From Betaproteobacteria bacterium SCN2 (GTDB lineage: Bacteria > Pseudomonadota > Gammaproteobacteria > Burkholderiales > Thiobacillaceae): a stretch of DNA of 64,000 nt. The notes beneath the pieces were generated by a model, which made no database searches, had not been told where the DNA came from, and saw nothing but the letters and a program-made list of their open reading frames with translations. The DNA lies in NCBI GenBank assembly GCA_008923285.1, contig WBSG01000005.1, positions 62,001 through 126,000 of the forward strand, given 5' to 3'. Position 1 is the first letter of the stretch. Each line of letters begins with the position of its first letter. A program made the position numbers and the translations under genes. Below, piece after piece: positions 45,283-55,500 of this stretch.

Positions 45283-45305
45283 AAAAAGGCGCATGCCACC
45301 TTTTT
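45283..45305. terminator. Bidirectional terminator-like hairpin
   Basis: AAAAAGG at 45283-45289 pairs with CCTTTTT at 45299-45305 around GC-rich loop sequence. It lies between two convergent genes (HD-GYP and DUF302) and has a T-run on both strands. Confidence 0.5.
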
Positions 45306-45318
45306 ACCGGTAGCCCCC

Positions 45319-45837
45319 TTACAGATCCCCCGCCGCGCCTGCCTGCATGATGTTGACGAGCATGCCACGCACCTCCTCGATCTTTTTCTGGAGTTCGGGC
45401 GTCAGACGTTTCTCCCTGGCAATGTCATCCGTATTCACGTCCATCATGACCAGCCAGGCCTTGCCCGAGTCTTCCTCGATAAGGGCGATGCGGCAGGGCA
45501 TGAACACGGCGAAGTCGACGTTGACGTCGATCAGCTGCTTGGCAATCACGGCGTCGCAGAACTGGAAGATGATGATGGTCTTCTGCGGCTTGCCGGTCAC
45601 GGCCTCGACCTGCTTGGACAGCGGCAACTCGGCCACCAGCTTGAGGTTCAGGGCATTGGCGCGCAGCCGCATGGACTCGGCGGCATCGTCGACGCTGACG
45701 CCGGACTGGACGGAGAGCTTGTACACGCCGGGGGCTGACTGGATCGGCTGGGCGGCGAAGGCGGCGGCGCCGAACATGCAAAGGGCGGCAAAGGCAAGGA
45801 GACGCGACAGCAGCTTGTGCACGAGAGGTGTTTCCAC
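45319..45837 (-). CDS. Secreted DUF302 protein
   Basis: A 172-residue exported protein with a signal peptide (LLSRLLAFAALCMFGAAAFA) and a DUF302 domain (about residues 45-150) with YKLSVQSGVSVDDAAESM and FCDAVIAKQLIDVNVDFAVFMPCRIALIEEDSG. DUF302 proteins have no proven function and often occur near sulfur-oxidation genes. The start is GTG at 45837; another GTG at 45822 is possible. Upstream AT-rich sequence shares a box with the efflux operator (45841-45865). Confidence 0.85.
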   Translation of the reverse strand: METPLVHKLLSRLLAFAALCMFGAAAFAAQPIQSAPGVYKLSVQSGVSVDDAAESMRLRANALNLKLVAELPLSKQVEAVTGKPQKTIIIFQFCDAVIAKQLIDVNVDFAVFMPCRIALIEEDSGKAWLVMMDVNTDDIAREKRLTPELQKKIEEVRGMLVNIMQAGAAGDL

Positions 45838-45840
45838 TAA

Positions 45841-45865
45841 ATATCAAAGAATGCTAATATATCAT
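45841..45865 (-). promoter_or_regulatory. AT-rich region with a possible SqrR-type box upstream of DUF302 gene
   Basis: On the minus strand the sequence reads ATATTAGCATTCTTTGATAT, which shares TATTAGCAT with the efflux operator at 28256-28281 (TATTAGCATATTCTAATG). No clear symmetry is present. A short AT-rich -10-like TATATT overlaps it. Confidence 0.3.
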
Positions 45866-45996
45866 AAAAATCCTGTACTTAGCCACAAAAACCCCTGATT
45901 GGCTCATCGCCGTGCCCGGCCATCGGCCTGCCCGCGCCGCACAGTACCGGTACAATACGCGGTTTGCCTGTACCCACAATTTCCCGGATTCCAGAA

Positions 45997-47592
45997 GTGC
46001 TCATCAGTAACAACATCACCATGCAGTTCGGCGCCAAGCCGCTGTTCGAGAACGTCTCCGTCAAGTTCGGCGACGGCAACCGCTACGGCCTGATCGGCGC
46101 CAACGGCTGCGGCAAGTCCACGTTCATGAAAATCCTCGCCGGCGTGCTGGAGCCTTCCGCCGGCAACGTCAGCATCGACAAGAACGAACGCATGGCCTGG
46201 CTGCGCCAGGACCAGTTCGCCTACGAGGACCAGCGCGTGCTCGACGTGGTGATGATGGGCCACGAGGACATGTGGCGCGTGAGCGCCGAGAAGGACGCCA
46301 TCTACGCCAACCCCGAGGCCACCGAGGACGACTACATGCGCGCCGCCGAACTGGAAAGCCAGTTCGCCGAGTACGACGGCTACACCGCCGAGGCGCGCGC
46401 GGGCGAACTCTTGCTGGGCGTGGGCATTCCGCAGGAACAGCACGACGGCCCCATGAGCGCGGTGGCGCCGGGCTGGAAGCTGCGCGTGCTGCTGGCGCAG
46501 GCGCTGTTCGCAAAGCCCGACATCCTGCTCCTGGACGAGCCGACCAACAACCTCGACATCCACACCATCCAGTGGCTGGAAAACGTGCTCAACGACTACG
46601 TCGGCACCATGATCATCATTTCCCACGACCGCCATTTCTTGAACCAGGTGTGCACGCACATGGCGGACATGGACTACGGCAAGCTGACCATCTACCCCGG
46701 CAACTACGATGACTACATGGAAGCCTCGATGATGGCGCGCCAGCAGCAGCAGCGCGACGCCGCCAAGGCCAAGCAGCAGATCGCCGACCTGCAGGAATTC
46801 GTGCGCCGCTTCTCCGCCAACGCCTCCAAGGCGCGCCAGGCCACCAGCCGCGCGCGCCAGATCGAGAAAATCAAGGTCGAGGACATCAAGCCTTCCAGCC
46901 GCCAGTACCCCTTCATCCGCTTCGAATATGACGAGCGCGAGAAGCTGCACCGCCAGGCGGTGGAAGTCGAGCACCTCGGCCACGGTTTCGACAAGCCACT
47001 GTTCAGCGACTTCAGCATGCGCGTGGAAGCCGGCGAAAAGATCGCCATCATCGGCGAGAACGGCGTCGGCAAGACCACGCTGCTGCGCTGCCTGGCCGGC
47101 GACCTCGAACCGCAGCACGGCAAGATCAAGTGGGCGGAAAAGGCCAACCTCGGCTATTTCGCCCAGGACCACGCGGCGGATTTCGCGGCGGACATGAACC
47201 TGTTCGACTGGATGCAGCAATGGGGCCGCCCCAGCGACGACGACCAGGTGATGCGCGGCACGCTGGGGCGTTTATTGTTCTCCGGCGACGAGATCGGCAA
47301 GCCGGTAAAGGTGCTGTCCGGCGGCGAACAGGGCCGCATGCTGTTCGGCAAGCTGATGCTGGGCCGCCACAACGTGCTGCTGCTGGACGAGCCCACCAAC
47401 CACATGGACATGGAATCGATCGAGTCGCTCAACACCGCGCTCGACAAGTACAAGGGCACGCTGTTCTTCGTCAGCCACGACCGCGAGTTCGTCAGCTCCT
47501 TGGCCACCCGCATCCTGGAAATCCGCAACGGCGGTATCGTCGACTTCCACGGCAACTACGAAGACTACCTCGCCAGCCAGGGCCTCGCCTGA
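45997..47592 (+). CDS. ybiT: ABC-F ATPase, YbiT type
   Basis: A 531-residue duplicated ABC ATPase without membrane domains; ABC-F proteins act on the ribosome. It has two Walker A motifs (GANGCGKST and GENGVGKTT) and Walker B regions ([24 protein letters not shown]). In the first half the LSGG signature is replaced by [14 protein letters not shown], as in E. coli YbiT; the second has [11 protein letters not shown]. The start is GTG at 45997, matching the E. coli N-terminus. The GTACCGGTAC palindrome and a TACAAT -10-like box lie upstream. Confidence 0.92.
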   Translation: MLISNNITMQFGAKPLFENVSVKFGDGNRYGLIGANGCGKSTFMKILAGVLEPSAGNVSIDKNERMAWLRQDQFAYEDQRVLDVVMMGHEDMWRVSAEKDAIYANPEATEDDYMRAAELESQFAEYDGYTAEARAGELLLGVGIPQEQHDGPMSAVAPGWKLRVLLAQALFAKPDILLLDEPTNNLDIHTIQWLENVLNDYVGTMIIISHDRHFLNQVCTHMADMDYGKLTIYPGNYDDYMEASMMARQQQQRDAAKAKQQIADLQEFVRRFSANASKARQATSRARQIEKIKVEDIKPSSRQYPFIRFEYDEREKLHRQAVEVEHLGHGFDKPLFSDFSMRVEAGEKIAIIGENGVGKTTLLRCLAGDLEPQHGKIKWAEKANLGYFAQDHAADFAADMNLFDWMQQWGRPSDDDQVMRGTLGRLLFSGDEIGKPVKVLSGGEQGRMLFGKLMLGRHNVLLLDEPTNHMDMESIESLNTALDKYKGTLFFVSHDREFVSSLATRILEIRNGGIVDFHGNYEDYLASQGLA

Positions 47593-47822
47593 TGAACCAG
47601 ACCGAATTCCAGCTGCGCGGCGAGCACGTGGCCCTGTGCGATCTGCTCAAGCTCGCCGGCGTGGTCGACAGCGGCGGCCAGGGCAAGCTCATGATCGCCA
47701 ACGGCGACGTCACCGTCGACGGCCAGACCGAATTGCGCAAGACCGCGAAAATCCGCGCCGGCCAGGTGGTGCGCTGTGCGGGCTGGGAAATTCGCGTCGA
47801 CCCTGCTTCCGATCAACAATAA
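47592..47822 (+). CDS. ybcJ: S4-domain RNA-binding protein (YbcJ-like)
   Basis: A 76-residue protein made of a single S4-like RNA-binding domain (LCDLLKLAGVVDSGGQGKLMIANGDVTVDGQTELRKTAKIRAGQ). It resembles E. coli YbcJ, which binds RNA but has no firm function. It overlaps the ybiT stop by one base (TGATG), so the two are coupled and may share a ribosome-related role. Confidence 0.88.
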   Translation: MNQTEFQLRGEHVALCDLLKLAGVVDSGGQGKLMIANGDVTVDGQTELRKTAKIRAGQVVRCAGWEIRVDPASDQQ

Positions 47823-47980
47823 ACTCGAAACAGCCTGAAATTTTGTCCACGAACTCGGGTTTACCTAAACCAGAAACAACGCAAAACTTATTACGGAAAT
47901 GACGGTTTGCCGTAAAGGCGTTGATTTAGGCAGCCGAGTGAGTTAAATTTTTTGCTGTCTAAATTACATTAGCCATTCAT

Positions 47981-48406
47981 ATGGCAATCCTCGTCCGTGA
48001 GTTCGAAGAGGCCGACCGAACTGCCCTTCGCAGCTTGTACCTTGCATCCCGAAACGCCACCTTCACCTGGAAAGCAGCCGAACGACATCAGGCTCTCGAC
48101 TTTGATGCTCACACGGAAGGCGAGAAAATCTTGGTTGCAGTGGTCGATGGACAAGTTCTTGGCTTCGCTTCCATCTGGGAGCCAGACAGTTTCTTGCATA
48201 ACCTCTTCGTCCATCCATCTGCAATGCGAAAAGGTATAGGCCAAGCCTTGTTGATGAATTGCTCAAGGTATTTTTCCAAGCCACCAACTCTAAAATGCTT
48301 GAAGGCAAACGTTAATGCGGCCCAGTTTTATGCCGCGCAAGGCTGGAGAACCCTGCGAGAGGAAGTCGACGCTGAGGGACCATACCTGCTCATGACGAAG
48401 GCATGA
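47981..48406 (+). CDS. GNAT-family acetyltransferase (atypical composition)
   Basis: A 141-residue N-acetyltransferase with the GNAT fold: VAVVDGQVLGFASIWEPD, the acetyl-CoA-binding VHPSAMRKGIGQALL and NVNAAQFYAAQGWRTLREE. The substrate is unknown. Its codons use more A/T than its neighbours, and it lies between a high-GC gene and a cluster of inverted repeats that resemble an integron attC site (48465-48522). This suggests horizontal transfer. It is not in an operon with the upstream ybcJ gene. Confidence 0.85.
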   Translation: MAILVREFEEADRTALRSLYLASRNATFTWKAAERHQALDFDAHTEGEKILVAVVDGQVLGFASIWEPDSFLHNLFVHPSAMRKGIGQALLMNCSRYFSKPPTLKCLKANVNAAQFYAAQGWRTLREEVDAEGPYLLMTKA

Positions 48407-48452
48407 CGCCCATGTGCAAATGACAAGCGCGCCTTCATGCACTCGCTTTCCA

Positions 48453-48542
48453 GCTCAATTGAGCGCTCAACTTGAATGACAGATTGAGCCACCCTTCGGT
48501 ACTGTCATGGCTTGTGTTGGGAACCTCCACCCTTCAGGTTCC
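48453..48542. repeat. Cluster of inverted repeats after the acetyltransferase gene
   Basis: Two overlapping 12-bp palindromes (GCTCAATTGAGC at 48453-48464 and TTGAGCGCTCAA at 48459-48470), a 7-bp pair ATGACAG/CTGTCAT (48476-48482 and 48502-48508) and a 7-bp pair GGAACCT/AGGTTCC (48520-48526 and 48536-48542). The stretch 48465-48522 has attC-like features. Confidence 0.65.
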
Positions 48543-48571
48543 GGCGCCCCTTAACTAGCCATCAACCAAAC

Positions 48572-48618
48572 AAAAAAATCCCCGCGCCGCTTTAATCAAG
48601 GCAGCGCGGGGCTTTTTT
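48572..48618 (-). terminator. Bidirectional terminator downstream of grxD
   Basis: CCCCGCGC (48580-48587) pairs with GCGCGGGG (48604-48611), with a T-run after it and an A-run before it. On the minus strand it closes grxD; on the plus strand it ends the acetyltransferase region. Confidence 0.85.
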
Positions 48619-48632
48619 GCGGGCTTTAAACC

Positions 48633-48941
48633 TCAGGTGCCCAGCAGCTTCTGCAGTTCGCCCTTCTGGTACAGGTCAGTCATGATGTCGGAGCCGCCGA
48701 CGAACTGGCCGTTGACGTAGAGCTGGGGGATGGTGGGCCAGCTGGAGAATTCCTTGATGCCCTGGCGGATTTCGGGGTCGGCCAGCACGTTCACGGCCAG
48801 GTAGTCGCTGACGCCGCAGGCCTTGAGCATGCCGGCGGCGTTGGCGGAAAAACCGCACTGCGGGAACTGCGGCGTGCCCTTCATGTACAGCACGACCTTG
48901 TTGTTGGCGACCTGGTCGCGGATGGTGTCCTGAATGCTCAT
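48633..48941 (-). CDS. grxD: Monothiol glutaredoxin GrxD
   Basis: GrxD carries iron-sulfur clusters with glutathione and BolA partners. The 102-residue protein has the monothiol active site CGFS in PQFPQCGFSANAAG, the GSH-binding WPTIPQLYVNGQFVGGSDIM and the typical N-terminus MSIQDTIRDQV. The ATG at 48941 is preferred; longer in-frame extensions run into the prmC gene. It is the last gene of a minus-strand run and ends at a terminator. Confidence 0.95.
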   Translation of the reverse strand: MSIQDTIRDQVANNKVVLYMKGTPQFPQCGFSANAAGMLKACGVSDYLAVNVLADPEIRQGIKEFSSWPTIPQLYVNGQFVGGSDIMTDLYQKGELQKLLGT

Positions 48942-49048
48942 CAAAATGCTCCTGGAAAATCCTGTCGGTTGTTCAAATTCGGGTTGGCTGGCAGGCGCGC
49001 GTACTGCATTCAAACGCCTCGTTAGCCATATAAGGGCGTCCGGAAGAA

Positions 49049-49897
49049 TTACAAGCGGGCGCAAACATGCCCCAGCGTAACACGGCCGATGCCAGCGAGA
49101 TCGGCGCGCGTTTCCACATCGCAAAAACCGGCCTGTTTCAGCAGATCGCGACAGGCCTCGCCGTGGTCCCAGCCATGCTCGAACAGCAGCCAGCCGCCGG
49201 GCTTGAGCCAGGCCGGCGCGCCCTGCACGATGAGGCGGATGTCGTCCATCCCGTCGGCTCCGGAGGCCAGCGCCTCGGCCGGCTCCTGCGCCAGCGCGGC
49301 GAGATGGGAGTCGCCCTCGGCCACATAGGGCGGATTGCTGACGATGAGGTCGAATTTTTCCGTGTCGGCAGGCAGCGCCTGAAACCAGCTGCCCGGGTAG
49401 AAACCCAGCCTGGCGCCCAGGCGCACGGCATTCTGCTTGGCCACCGACAAGGCTTCTGCGCTCTGCTCGACGGCAAGAATGCCGCAGTCCGGTCGCTCCA
49501 GCGCGAGCGTGATGGCGATGCAACCGGAGCCGGTGCCGAGGTCGAGCGCGCGCCCGGCGGGGGGCAGCTTCTCCAGCGCCAGCTCGACCAGCAGTTCGGT
49601 TTCCGGGCGCGGCACCAGCACCGCCGGCGTGACGTGGAAGCTGCGGCCGAAGAATTCCTTCTCGCCCAGGAGGTAGGCCACCGGCTCGCCGGCCAGGCGG
49701 CGCGCGAGCAGGGCCTGGTATTTTTCCAGCGGCGCGGCGGGCAGTTCGTCATGCTCGTGGGCGATCAGCCAGGCGCGATTGACGCCCAGCGCATGACCGA
49801 GCAGCACGCGGATTTCCAGCCGCGCCCCGGCGGGCTCCAGACTCAGCGCAGCGGACAAGGTAGCGAGATCGCGGCGGAGGATTTCAGCGGGCGTCAT
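49049..49897 (-). CDS. prmC: Peptide chain release factor N5-glutamine methyltransferase PrmC
   Basis: PrmC methylates the glutamine of the GGQ motif in release factors RF1 and RF2. The 282-residue protein has an N-terminal helical domain and a Rossmann SAM-binding domain with DLGTGSGCIAITLALE and the catalytic NPPY in VSNPPYVAEGD. Start: the ATG at 49897; an upstream GTG adds five residues. It follows prfA after a 179-base gap holding REP-like modules. Confidence 0.94.
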   Translation of the reverse strand: MTPAEILRRDLATLSAALSLEPAGARLEIRVLLGHALGVNRAWLIAHEHDELPAAPLEKYQALLARRLAGEPVAYLLGEKEFFGRSFHVTPAVLVPRPETELLVELALEKLPPAGRALDLGTGSGCIAITLALERPDCGILAVEQSAEALSVAKQNAVRLGARLGFYPGSWFQALPADTEKFDLIVSNPPYVAEGDSHLAALAQEPAEALASGADGMDDIRLIVQGAPAWLKPGGWLLFEHGWDHGEACRDLLKQAGFCDVETRADLAGIGRVTLGHVCARL

Positions 49898-49927
49898 GTT
49901 CGCGAACGGCACAGAATTGGCAATCCA

Positions 49928-50066
49928 TGGATTGCCGCGTCGGCTCGGCCTCCCCGCAATGACACTCCATCGTCATCGCGAGGCCCGCAGGGTTGTGGCG
50001 ATCCAGGGGTTTGGCCAGGCCGTTTTTGACTGGGCTGCCGCGTCGCTGCGCTCCTCGCAGTGACGG
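49928..50066. repeat. Three REP-like palindromic modules between prmC and prfA
   Basis: Module 1 (about 49928-49963) begins TGGATTGCCGCGTCGGCTCG and ends CGCAATGAC; module 2 (about 49972-50005) is a diverged copy in reverse orientation, beginning GTCATCGCGAGG and ending GCGATCCA; module 3 (about 50031-50066) is TGGGCTGCCGCGTCGCTGCG ending CGCAGTGACGG. They are of the widespread bacterial REP type (GTCATTGCGAGG...AGCAATCC). Confidence 0.8.
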
Positions 50067-50076
50067 GCTTGATCGA

Positions 50077-51156
50077 TCAGGCCTCACCGAGTTCCGCCAT
50101 CTGCTCGGCGTGGTATTCGGTGGAGAGGGCGTCGAGCAGTTCGGTGAGTTCGCCGTCCATGATGAAGTCGATCTTGTAGAGCGTCAGGTTGATGCGGTGG
50201 TCGGTGACGCGGCCCTGCGGGAAGTTGTAGGTGCGGATGCGCTCGGAACGATCGCCGCTGCCGATCAGCGATTTGCGCGTGCTGGCGATTTTCTGCTGCT
50301 GCGCGCGCTCCTGCGCGTCCTTGATGCGCGCCGCCAGCACCGACATGGCCTGCGCCTTGTTTTTGTGCTGCGAGCGGTCGTCCTGGCATTCCACCACGAT
50401 GCCGGTGGGCAGGTGGGTGATGCGCACGGCGGAATCGGTCTTGTTGATGTGCTGTCCGCCGGCGCCGCTGGCACGGAAGGTGTCGATGCGGATCTCGGCG
50501 GGATTGATGACGACGTCGGCGAGTTCGTCCGCTTCCGGCATCACCGCCACGGTGCAGGCCGAGGTGTGGATGCGGCCCTGGGTCTCGGTGGCCGGCACGC
50601 GCTGCACGCGATGGCCGCCGGACTCGAACTTGAGCCGCGAATATACGCCCTGGCCGCTGACACGGGCGATGATCTCGCGGTAACCGCCCAGTTCCGACTC
50701 GTTGGCGGAAACCACTTCCACCCGCCAGCCCTGGCGCTCGGCATAACGCGAATACATGCGAAACAGATCACCGGCGAACAACGCCGACTCGTCGCCGCCG
50801 GTGCCGGCGCGGATTTCCAGGAAGACGTTCTTGTCGTCGTTGGGGTCACGGGGCAAAAGCGCGATCTGCAGATCGGCTTCCAGCCTGTCCATGTTTTCGC
50901 GCGCGGCCTCGATCTCGGCCTGGGCGAATTCCTTCATCTCCGGATCGCCCAGCAATCCCTGCGCAGTAGCTGCGTCCTGCTCCGCCTGCTGCCAGGCGCG
51001 GAACAGCTCCACCACCGGCGTGATCTCTGCATGCTCGCGCGTGAGCTTGCGGTACTGCTCCATGTCGGACGTGGCGTTTTCCTGCGACAGCAGGCGGTCG
51101 AGTTCCACCAGGCGTTCGGCAAGCTGCGTGAGTTTGTTGGAGAGAGAAGGTTTCAT
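50077..51156 (-). CDS. prfA: Peptide chain release factor 1
   Basis: RF1 recognises UAA and UAG stop codons and triggers peptide release. The 359-residue protein has the universal GGQ in [26 protein letters not shown] and the RF1 anticodon-like region ([18 protein letters not shown]). Length is normal. It lies between hemA and prmC, the standard hemA-prfA-prmC order. Confidence 0.97.
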   Translation of the reverse strand: MKPSLSNKLTQLAERLVELDRLLSQENATSDMEQYRKLTREHAEITPVVELFRAWQQAEQDAATAQGLLGDPEMKEFAQAEIEAARENMDRLEADLQIALLPRDPNDDKNVFLEIRAGTGGDESALFAGDLFRMYSRYAERQGWRVEVVSANESELGGYREIIARVSGQGVYSRLKFESGGHRVQRVPATETQGRIHTSACTVAVMPEADELADVVINPAEIRIDTFRASGAGGQHINKTDSAVRITHLPTGIVVECQDDRSQHKNKAQAMSVLAARIKDAQERAQQQKIASTRKSLIGSGDRSERIRTYNFPQGRVTDHRINLTLYKIDFIMDGELTELLDALSTEYHAEQMAELGEA

Positions 51157-51173
51157 GACAAAAAGAAATATAC

Positions 51174-51238
51174 ACAGGGAGAGAGGAGAGGTTCAGGGAG
51201 GAAACGATTTTCTCCCATTACTCCCTTAACCTCCCTGT
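51174..51238. repeat. Hairpin repeat, CAGGGAG type
   Basis: ACAGGGAGAGAGGAGAGGTT (51174-51193) and its right arm ending CCTCCCTGT at 51238 form an imperfect hairpin in the hemA-prfA gap. The arms are purine-rich with internal repetition, like the GAGGACA type but of another sequence. Confidence 0.7.
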
Positions 51239-51258
51239 TGTCGAAGTGCTTGTGGCCC

Positions 51259-52509
51259 CTAATCCTTGGGCAAGTCGTAGATGCGGCTCATGAGCCGCGC
51301 GAGGGAGTCGCGCTCGTCGTCGGAGATGTGGTGCATGACGTGCGTGGGCGCGTGCAGCAGCTTGTTGGTCAGCGCGCGCGACATCTGCTCGATCACTTTT
51401 TCCGGGTCTTCGCCCTTTCCCAGCAGTTTTCTGGCGCGCTCGATCTCGTTGCGGCGGTAGCGTTCGGCATGATCGCGCAGGCCGCGGATCATGGGCACCA
51501 TTTCGCGCGTATCCATCCAGTGCAGGAAGTCCTGCACGCTGGTCTCGATGATGGCCTCGGCCTGTGCAACCTGCGCCACGCGCTGGCCCTGGCCCTGGCG
51601 CACCACTTCACCCAGATCGTCCACGGTATAGAGGAAGACGTCGTCGAGTTCGCCGACTTCCTCTTCGACGTCGCGCGGCACCGCCAGGTCGACCATGAAG
51701 AAGGGCTTGTGGCGGCGCAGCTTGAGCGCGCTTTCCACCATGCCCTTGCCGAGGATGGGCAGGGGGCTGGCAGTCGAGGTGACGATGATGTCGTAGTGCA
51801 CGAGGTGCTCGGGCAGATCGTTCAGCGCGATGACGCCGGCATTGAAGCGATCGGCCAGCGGGCGGGCGCGTTCGGTGGTGCGGTTGGCGACCAGGATGTG
51901 CTTCGGGTGCTGCGCGGCGAAGTGGGTCATGCACAGCTCGATCATTTCGCCGGCGCCGATGAACAGCACGTTCTGCTCGCGAATGCTGGGGAAGATGCGC
52001 TCGGCCATGCGCACGGCGGCGGCGGCCATGGATACCGAGGCGGCGCCGATGTCGGTGGCGGTGCGCACTTCCTTGGCCACCGAGAAGGTGCGCTGGAACA
52101 GCTTGTGCAGCAGCAGGCCGAGGGTGCCGGCTTCTTCCGCGGTCTTCACTGCGCTCTTGATCTGGCCGAGGATCTGCGTCTCGCCCAGCACCATGGAATC
52201 GAGTCCCGAGGCCACGCGGAAGGCGTGGCGCGCGGCCTCGCCCTGCGGCAGGCGATAGAGGTAGGGCTCGACTTCGGCACGCGGCAGGCTGTGATAGCCG
52301 GTCAGCCAGGTCACCGGGGCGTCGGGGTCTGGCGTGTGGCAATAAATCTCGGTGCGATTGCAGGTGGAGAGGATGGCCGCTTCCTTCACCTGCGGCTGGC
52401 GCGTGAGGTCGTGCAGCGCGTCGTTCATGCGCTCGGCGGCAAACGCCACCCGTTCCCGGATCGAAACCGGGGCGGTATGGTGGTTGATGCCAAAGGCGAA
52501 AAGCTGCAT
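51259..52509 (-). CDS. hemA: Glutamyl-tRNA reductase
   Basis: HemA reduces glutamyl-tRNA to glutamate-1-semialdehyde, the first committed step of haem synthesis by the C5 route. The 416-residue protein begins [23 protein letters not shown], with the catalytic cysteine in [10 protein letters not shown], and has a Rossmann domain ([17 protein letters not shown]). The ATG at 52509 is chosen over an upstream in-frame codon to fit the family N-terminus. hemF also lies in the window. Confidence 0.96.
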   Translation of the reverse strand: MQLFAFGINHHTAPVSIRERVAFAAERMNDALHDLTRQPQVKEAAILSTCNRTEIYCHTPDPDAPVTWLTGYHSLPRAEVEPYLYRLPQGEAARHAFRVASGLDSMVLGETQILGQIKSAVKTAEEAGTLGLLLHKLFQRTFSVAKEVRTATDIGAASVSMAAAAVRMAERIFPSIREQNVLFIGAGEMIELCMTHFAAQHPKHILVANRTTERARPLADRFNAGVIALNDLPEHLVHYDIIVTSTASPLPILGKGMVESALKLRRHKPFFMVDLAVPRDVEEEVGELDDVFLYTVDDLGEVVRQGQGQRVAQVAQAEAIIETSVQDFLHWMDTREMVPMIRGLRDHAERYRRNEIERARKLLGKGEDPEKVIEQMSRALTNKLLHAPTHVMHHISDDERDSLARLMSRIYDLPKD

Positions 52510-52575
52510 GTCAGTTTCGAGCGCGAACATTCGGAACGCTATTTTAGCTTATCGGCCAGCCGGCCCGCTCGCGGC

Positions 52576-55500
52576 CTACTGGACCGGCGCCGGGGCAGGC
52601 GGCAGCACCGGATCCAGGCTGTCCGGGAAACCGCCAGGCTGGGCGGGCTGGGCTTCGCGCGTGGTGCCCTCGCGCACTTCGGCCGGGCGCTTCGGCGGGG
52701 CCGGCGGCGGCACGGCTGCTTCCGCAGGCGCCTCGACCTCGGCCTCCGCTTCGCCCGGAGCCGTCGCGGCAACGGCAGGCGCGGCTTTCAGGGTTTCCGG
52801 GAACACCGAGTTCTGCAGGCGCGGCAGCAGGTTCTTGAGGATCTGCGCGATCAGCGAGCTGGTGAACCCGTACTGCCCCGCCTGCGAGCCCTGCACCAGC
52901 GCGGTAAACGTGCCGAAATGGCGCTCGCCGAGGTAGAACACCAGGGTGGCGGTGCGGTTCATCACGCGCGACTCCAGCACCTGGCCGCCGGGACCGATGC
53001 GCTCGAAGCGATGATCGCCGGTGCCGGTTTTGCCCCCCATCGGCACCGGCGTGCCGTCGGCATGCCGGATGGCGCCGTGCAGGCGCACGGCAGTGCCGGT
53101 TTCCACCACCATGCCGAGGGCATTGCGCAGGGTCTGCGCCACTTCCCGGGGAAACAGCACCTCGGCTTGCGGCACGCGCGGGCGCAGGTGGGTTTCGTAA
53201 GGGGTATCGACCGCGAAATGCAGCCGTTTCAGGCTGGCGACCGGCAGCCGCACGCCATCGTTGACGATGATGCCCATCAGTTCGGCCAGCGCAGCCGGGC
53301 GGTCGCCCGAACTGCCGATGGATGTGGCATAGGACGGCGTCAGGGTCTCGAAGGGATAGCCGAGGCGCTGCCAGTCCTTGTGCAGGGCATCGAAGGCCTC
53401 CATTTCGAGCAGACTCCTGATGCGGATATCCTGCGCGTCGGTGCGGCTGGTCGCCAGCAGCCAGTTGTAGACCTCGACCCGTTCCTTGGCGCTGGCCGCG
53501 AGCATGTCCTCGAAGCTCGCTCCCGGCTGGCTGCGCAGGTGGCCGACCACCCAGATCTCCAGCGGGTGGACCTGGGTAATGTAGCCGCGGTCGGCAAGAT
53601 TGTAGGCATCCGGCGCATTCTGGTCGTACAGCTTCTTCAGCGCGGATGCGCCCAGGCCCGCGCTGGTGGGAATGCGGTCCTTCAGGGCGACGGTGAAATC
53701 TTCCAGGGTGGCGCGCGGCTCCACGTAGCGATAGAGCGCGGCAAACTTGCGCGGATTCTGGCGCGCACGCTGATACAGCTCCACGGTCATGGCCTCGGCG
53801 CTCATCTTCGCGTAGCGCTGGTAGAAGCGGCGCATGAACACGCCGGATTCCTTGTCGATGAACTTGAGCAGGTAGAGCTGGCGCGCCGGGCTGCCGCTGT
53901 CCTCCAGCACCCTGGCCGCCGCGCCCGGGGAACGCTCCATGTAATGCATGACGATGTCGCGCATCAGGCGGATATAGACCAGGTTGACCGAGTTGCGCGT
54001 GGCCTCCCAAACATCCATCACGCGGCCGTTGTCATCCTTGTTGAAGTTGGCGAACATGTGCTGGCCGCCGCCGGTAAAGAACACTTCCGGCGCAGCCGAA
54101 TAGTGGCGGCCCATGGCGGCCGCCAGGATGGCCGACAGGCTCTTGTCGTCGGCGGTCAGCAGATAGCCCGCCACCCACTGCGCCAGCACGTCGCGCCGCG
54201 GCCGCACATGCTCCTGCAGCCCGGCCGGAGGCAGGCCGGCATATTCCTTGTGCAGGCGCGCGATGATCTCGAGATAGGTGACCAGGGTACGCAGCTTCGC
54301 GGTCGAGCCTAGATCGAGCTTGGTCTGCTGGTTGATGTCGAAAGGCTGGTTGAGGTTGTCGGCCTGCACCCTCAGCAGCATGCCCTCGGGACTCTTTTCG
54401 TACAGGGTGAAGCTGTAGATCACCTTGGACAGGTCGTTCGCCGGCGAAAGCAGGCGGCTGCCATACAACCCCAGCGCCGCGGCCTGCTCGGGCCTGGACA
54501 GGCTCAGCAGGAAATCGGTGATTTCGCGCTGCGCCTCGCCGTTAAGCGTGCTTTGCGCGACCAGGTCGAGCCGGTCGAGATCGTACAGGCGCGGCTCGCC
54601 CAGCAGGTTGGCAATGCGCACGCGCTGGCTGTTGGCGGCTTTCTGCAGGACGAAGGCCGCTGGCGGCGGATTGACGCGCTGCGCGGGACCGCGCAGCTTG
54701 ACCCTGAGCGCGGCGTCGCGCAGCTCGGGCCCGATCAGGCCGGCCTCGGCCAGTAGATCGAGATGCACGTTGGTGTAGCGTTCGAGCACCGCGCGCTCCC
54801 TGGCCAGGTAATAGGACGGCTTGCGCTCGGCCACCAGCAGCGACAGCGCGTGCTTGAACACCATGGCGCCCTCGGCGTCCTTCTGATTCTTTTCCAGCCG
54901 CCACAGCGCCTCGTTCGCCTGCTTGAAATCCAGCCCGTACCAGGCCCACAGGCCGTCGCCCACGCCATTGACCTCGCCGAAGCGCGGCGCCGCCGACAGC
55001 GGCACGGTATTGAGGTAGTCGCGCACGATGCGCTGACGCGTGGGCAGGGTGTTCTTGCCGTCGAGATAGGCGCGCAGGCTGGCCGAGCCCATCTGCTTCA
55101 GCTTGTCGGTCATGGTCAGGGTAAGACCGTCCGGCGAATGGCGGTATTTCTCGATCTGCGTCGGCAGCGTGCTGCCGCCGGGCACGTTGTGCGCCGGATT
55201 GATCAGGGAGTAGAACTTGTCGAGCACCGCCTGGCCGAGACGGTCCCATTCCACGGCCGGGTTCTTGCTGGGAAATTTTTCGGTCAGCAGTTCGCGATTC
55301 TCGATGAACAGCAGGGCATTGCGCAGGACTGGCGGCGTGTCGGCAAAGTCGGCATAGACGCGCTCGGGATGCAGCGACTGGTAAAGCACCCTGCCGGTGT
55401 CGTCGAGCAGCGTGAGGCCGCCCTGGTTCTTTTCGCGATAAGGCAGATTCAGGCCCAGACCATGGGCGCGCTCCATCTGGATGCTGATCTTGGCCTGGCG

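Noticed and set aside
49993-54312. A plus-strand open frame of 1439 codons over prmC/prfA, hemA and the PBP gene
   Set aside because: It runs antisense to well-identified genes, and its translation is rich in Arg, Gly, His and Ala with no known domain. Long antisense frames are common in high-GC DNA because stop codons are rare.
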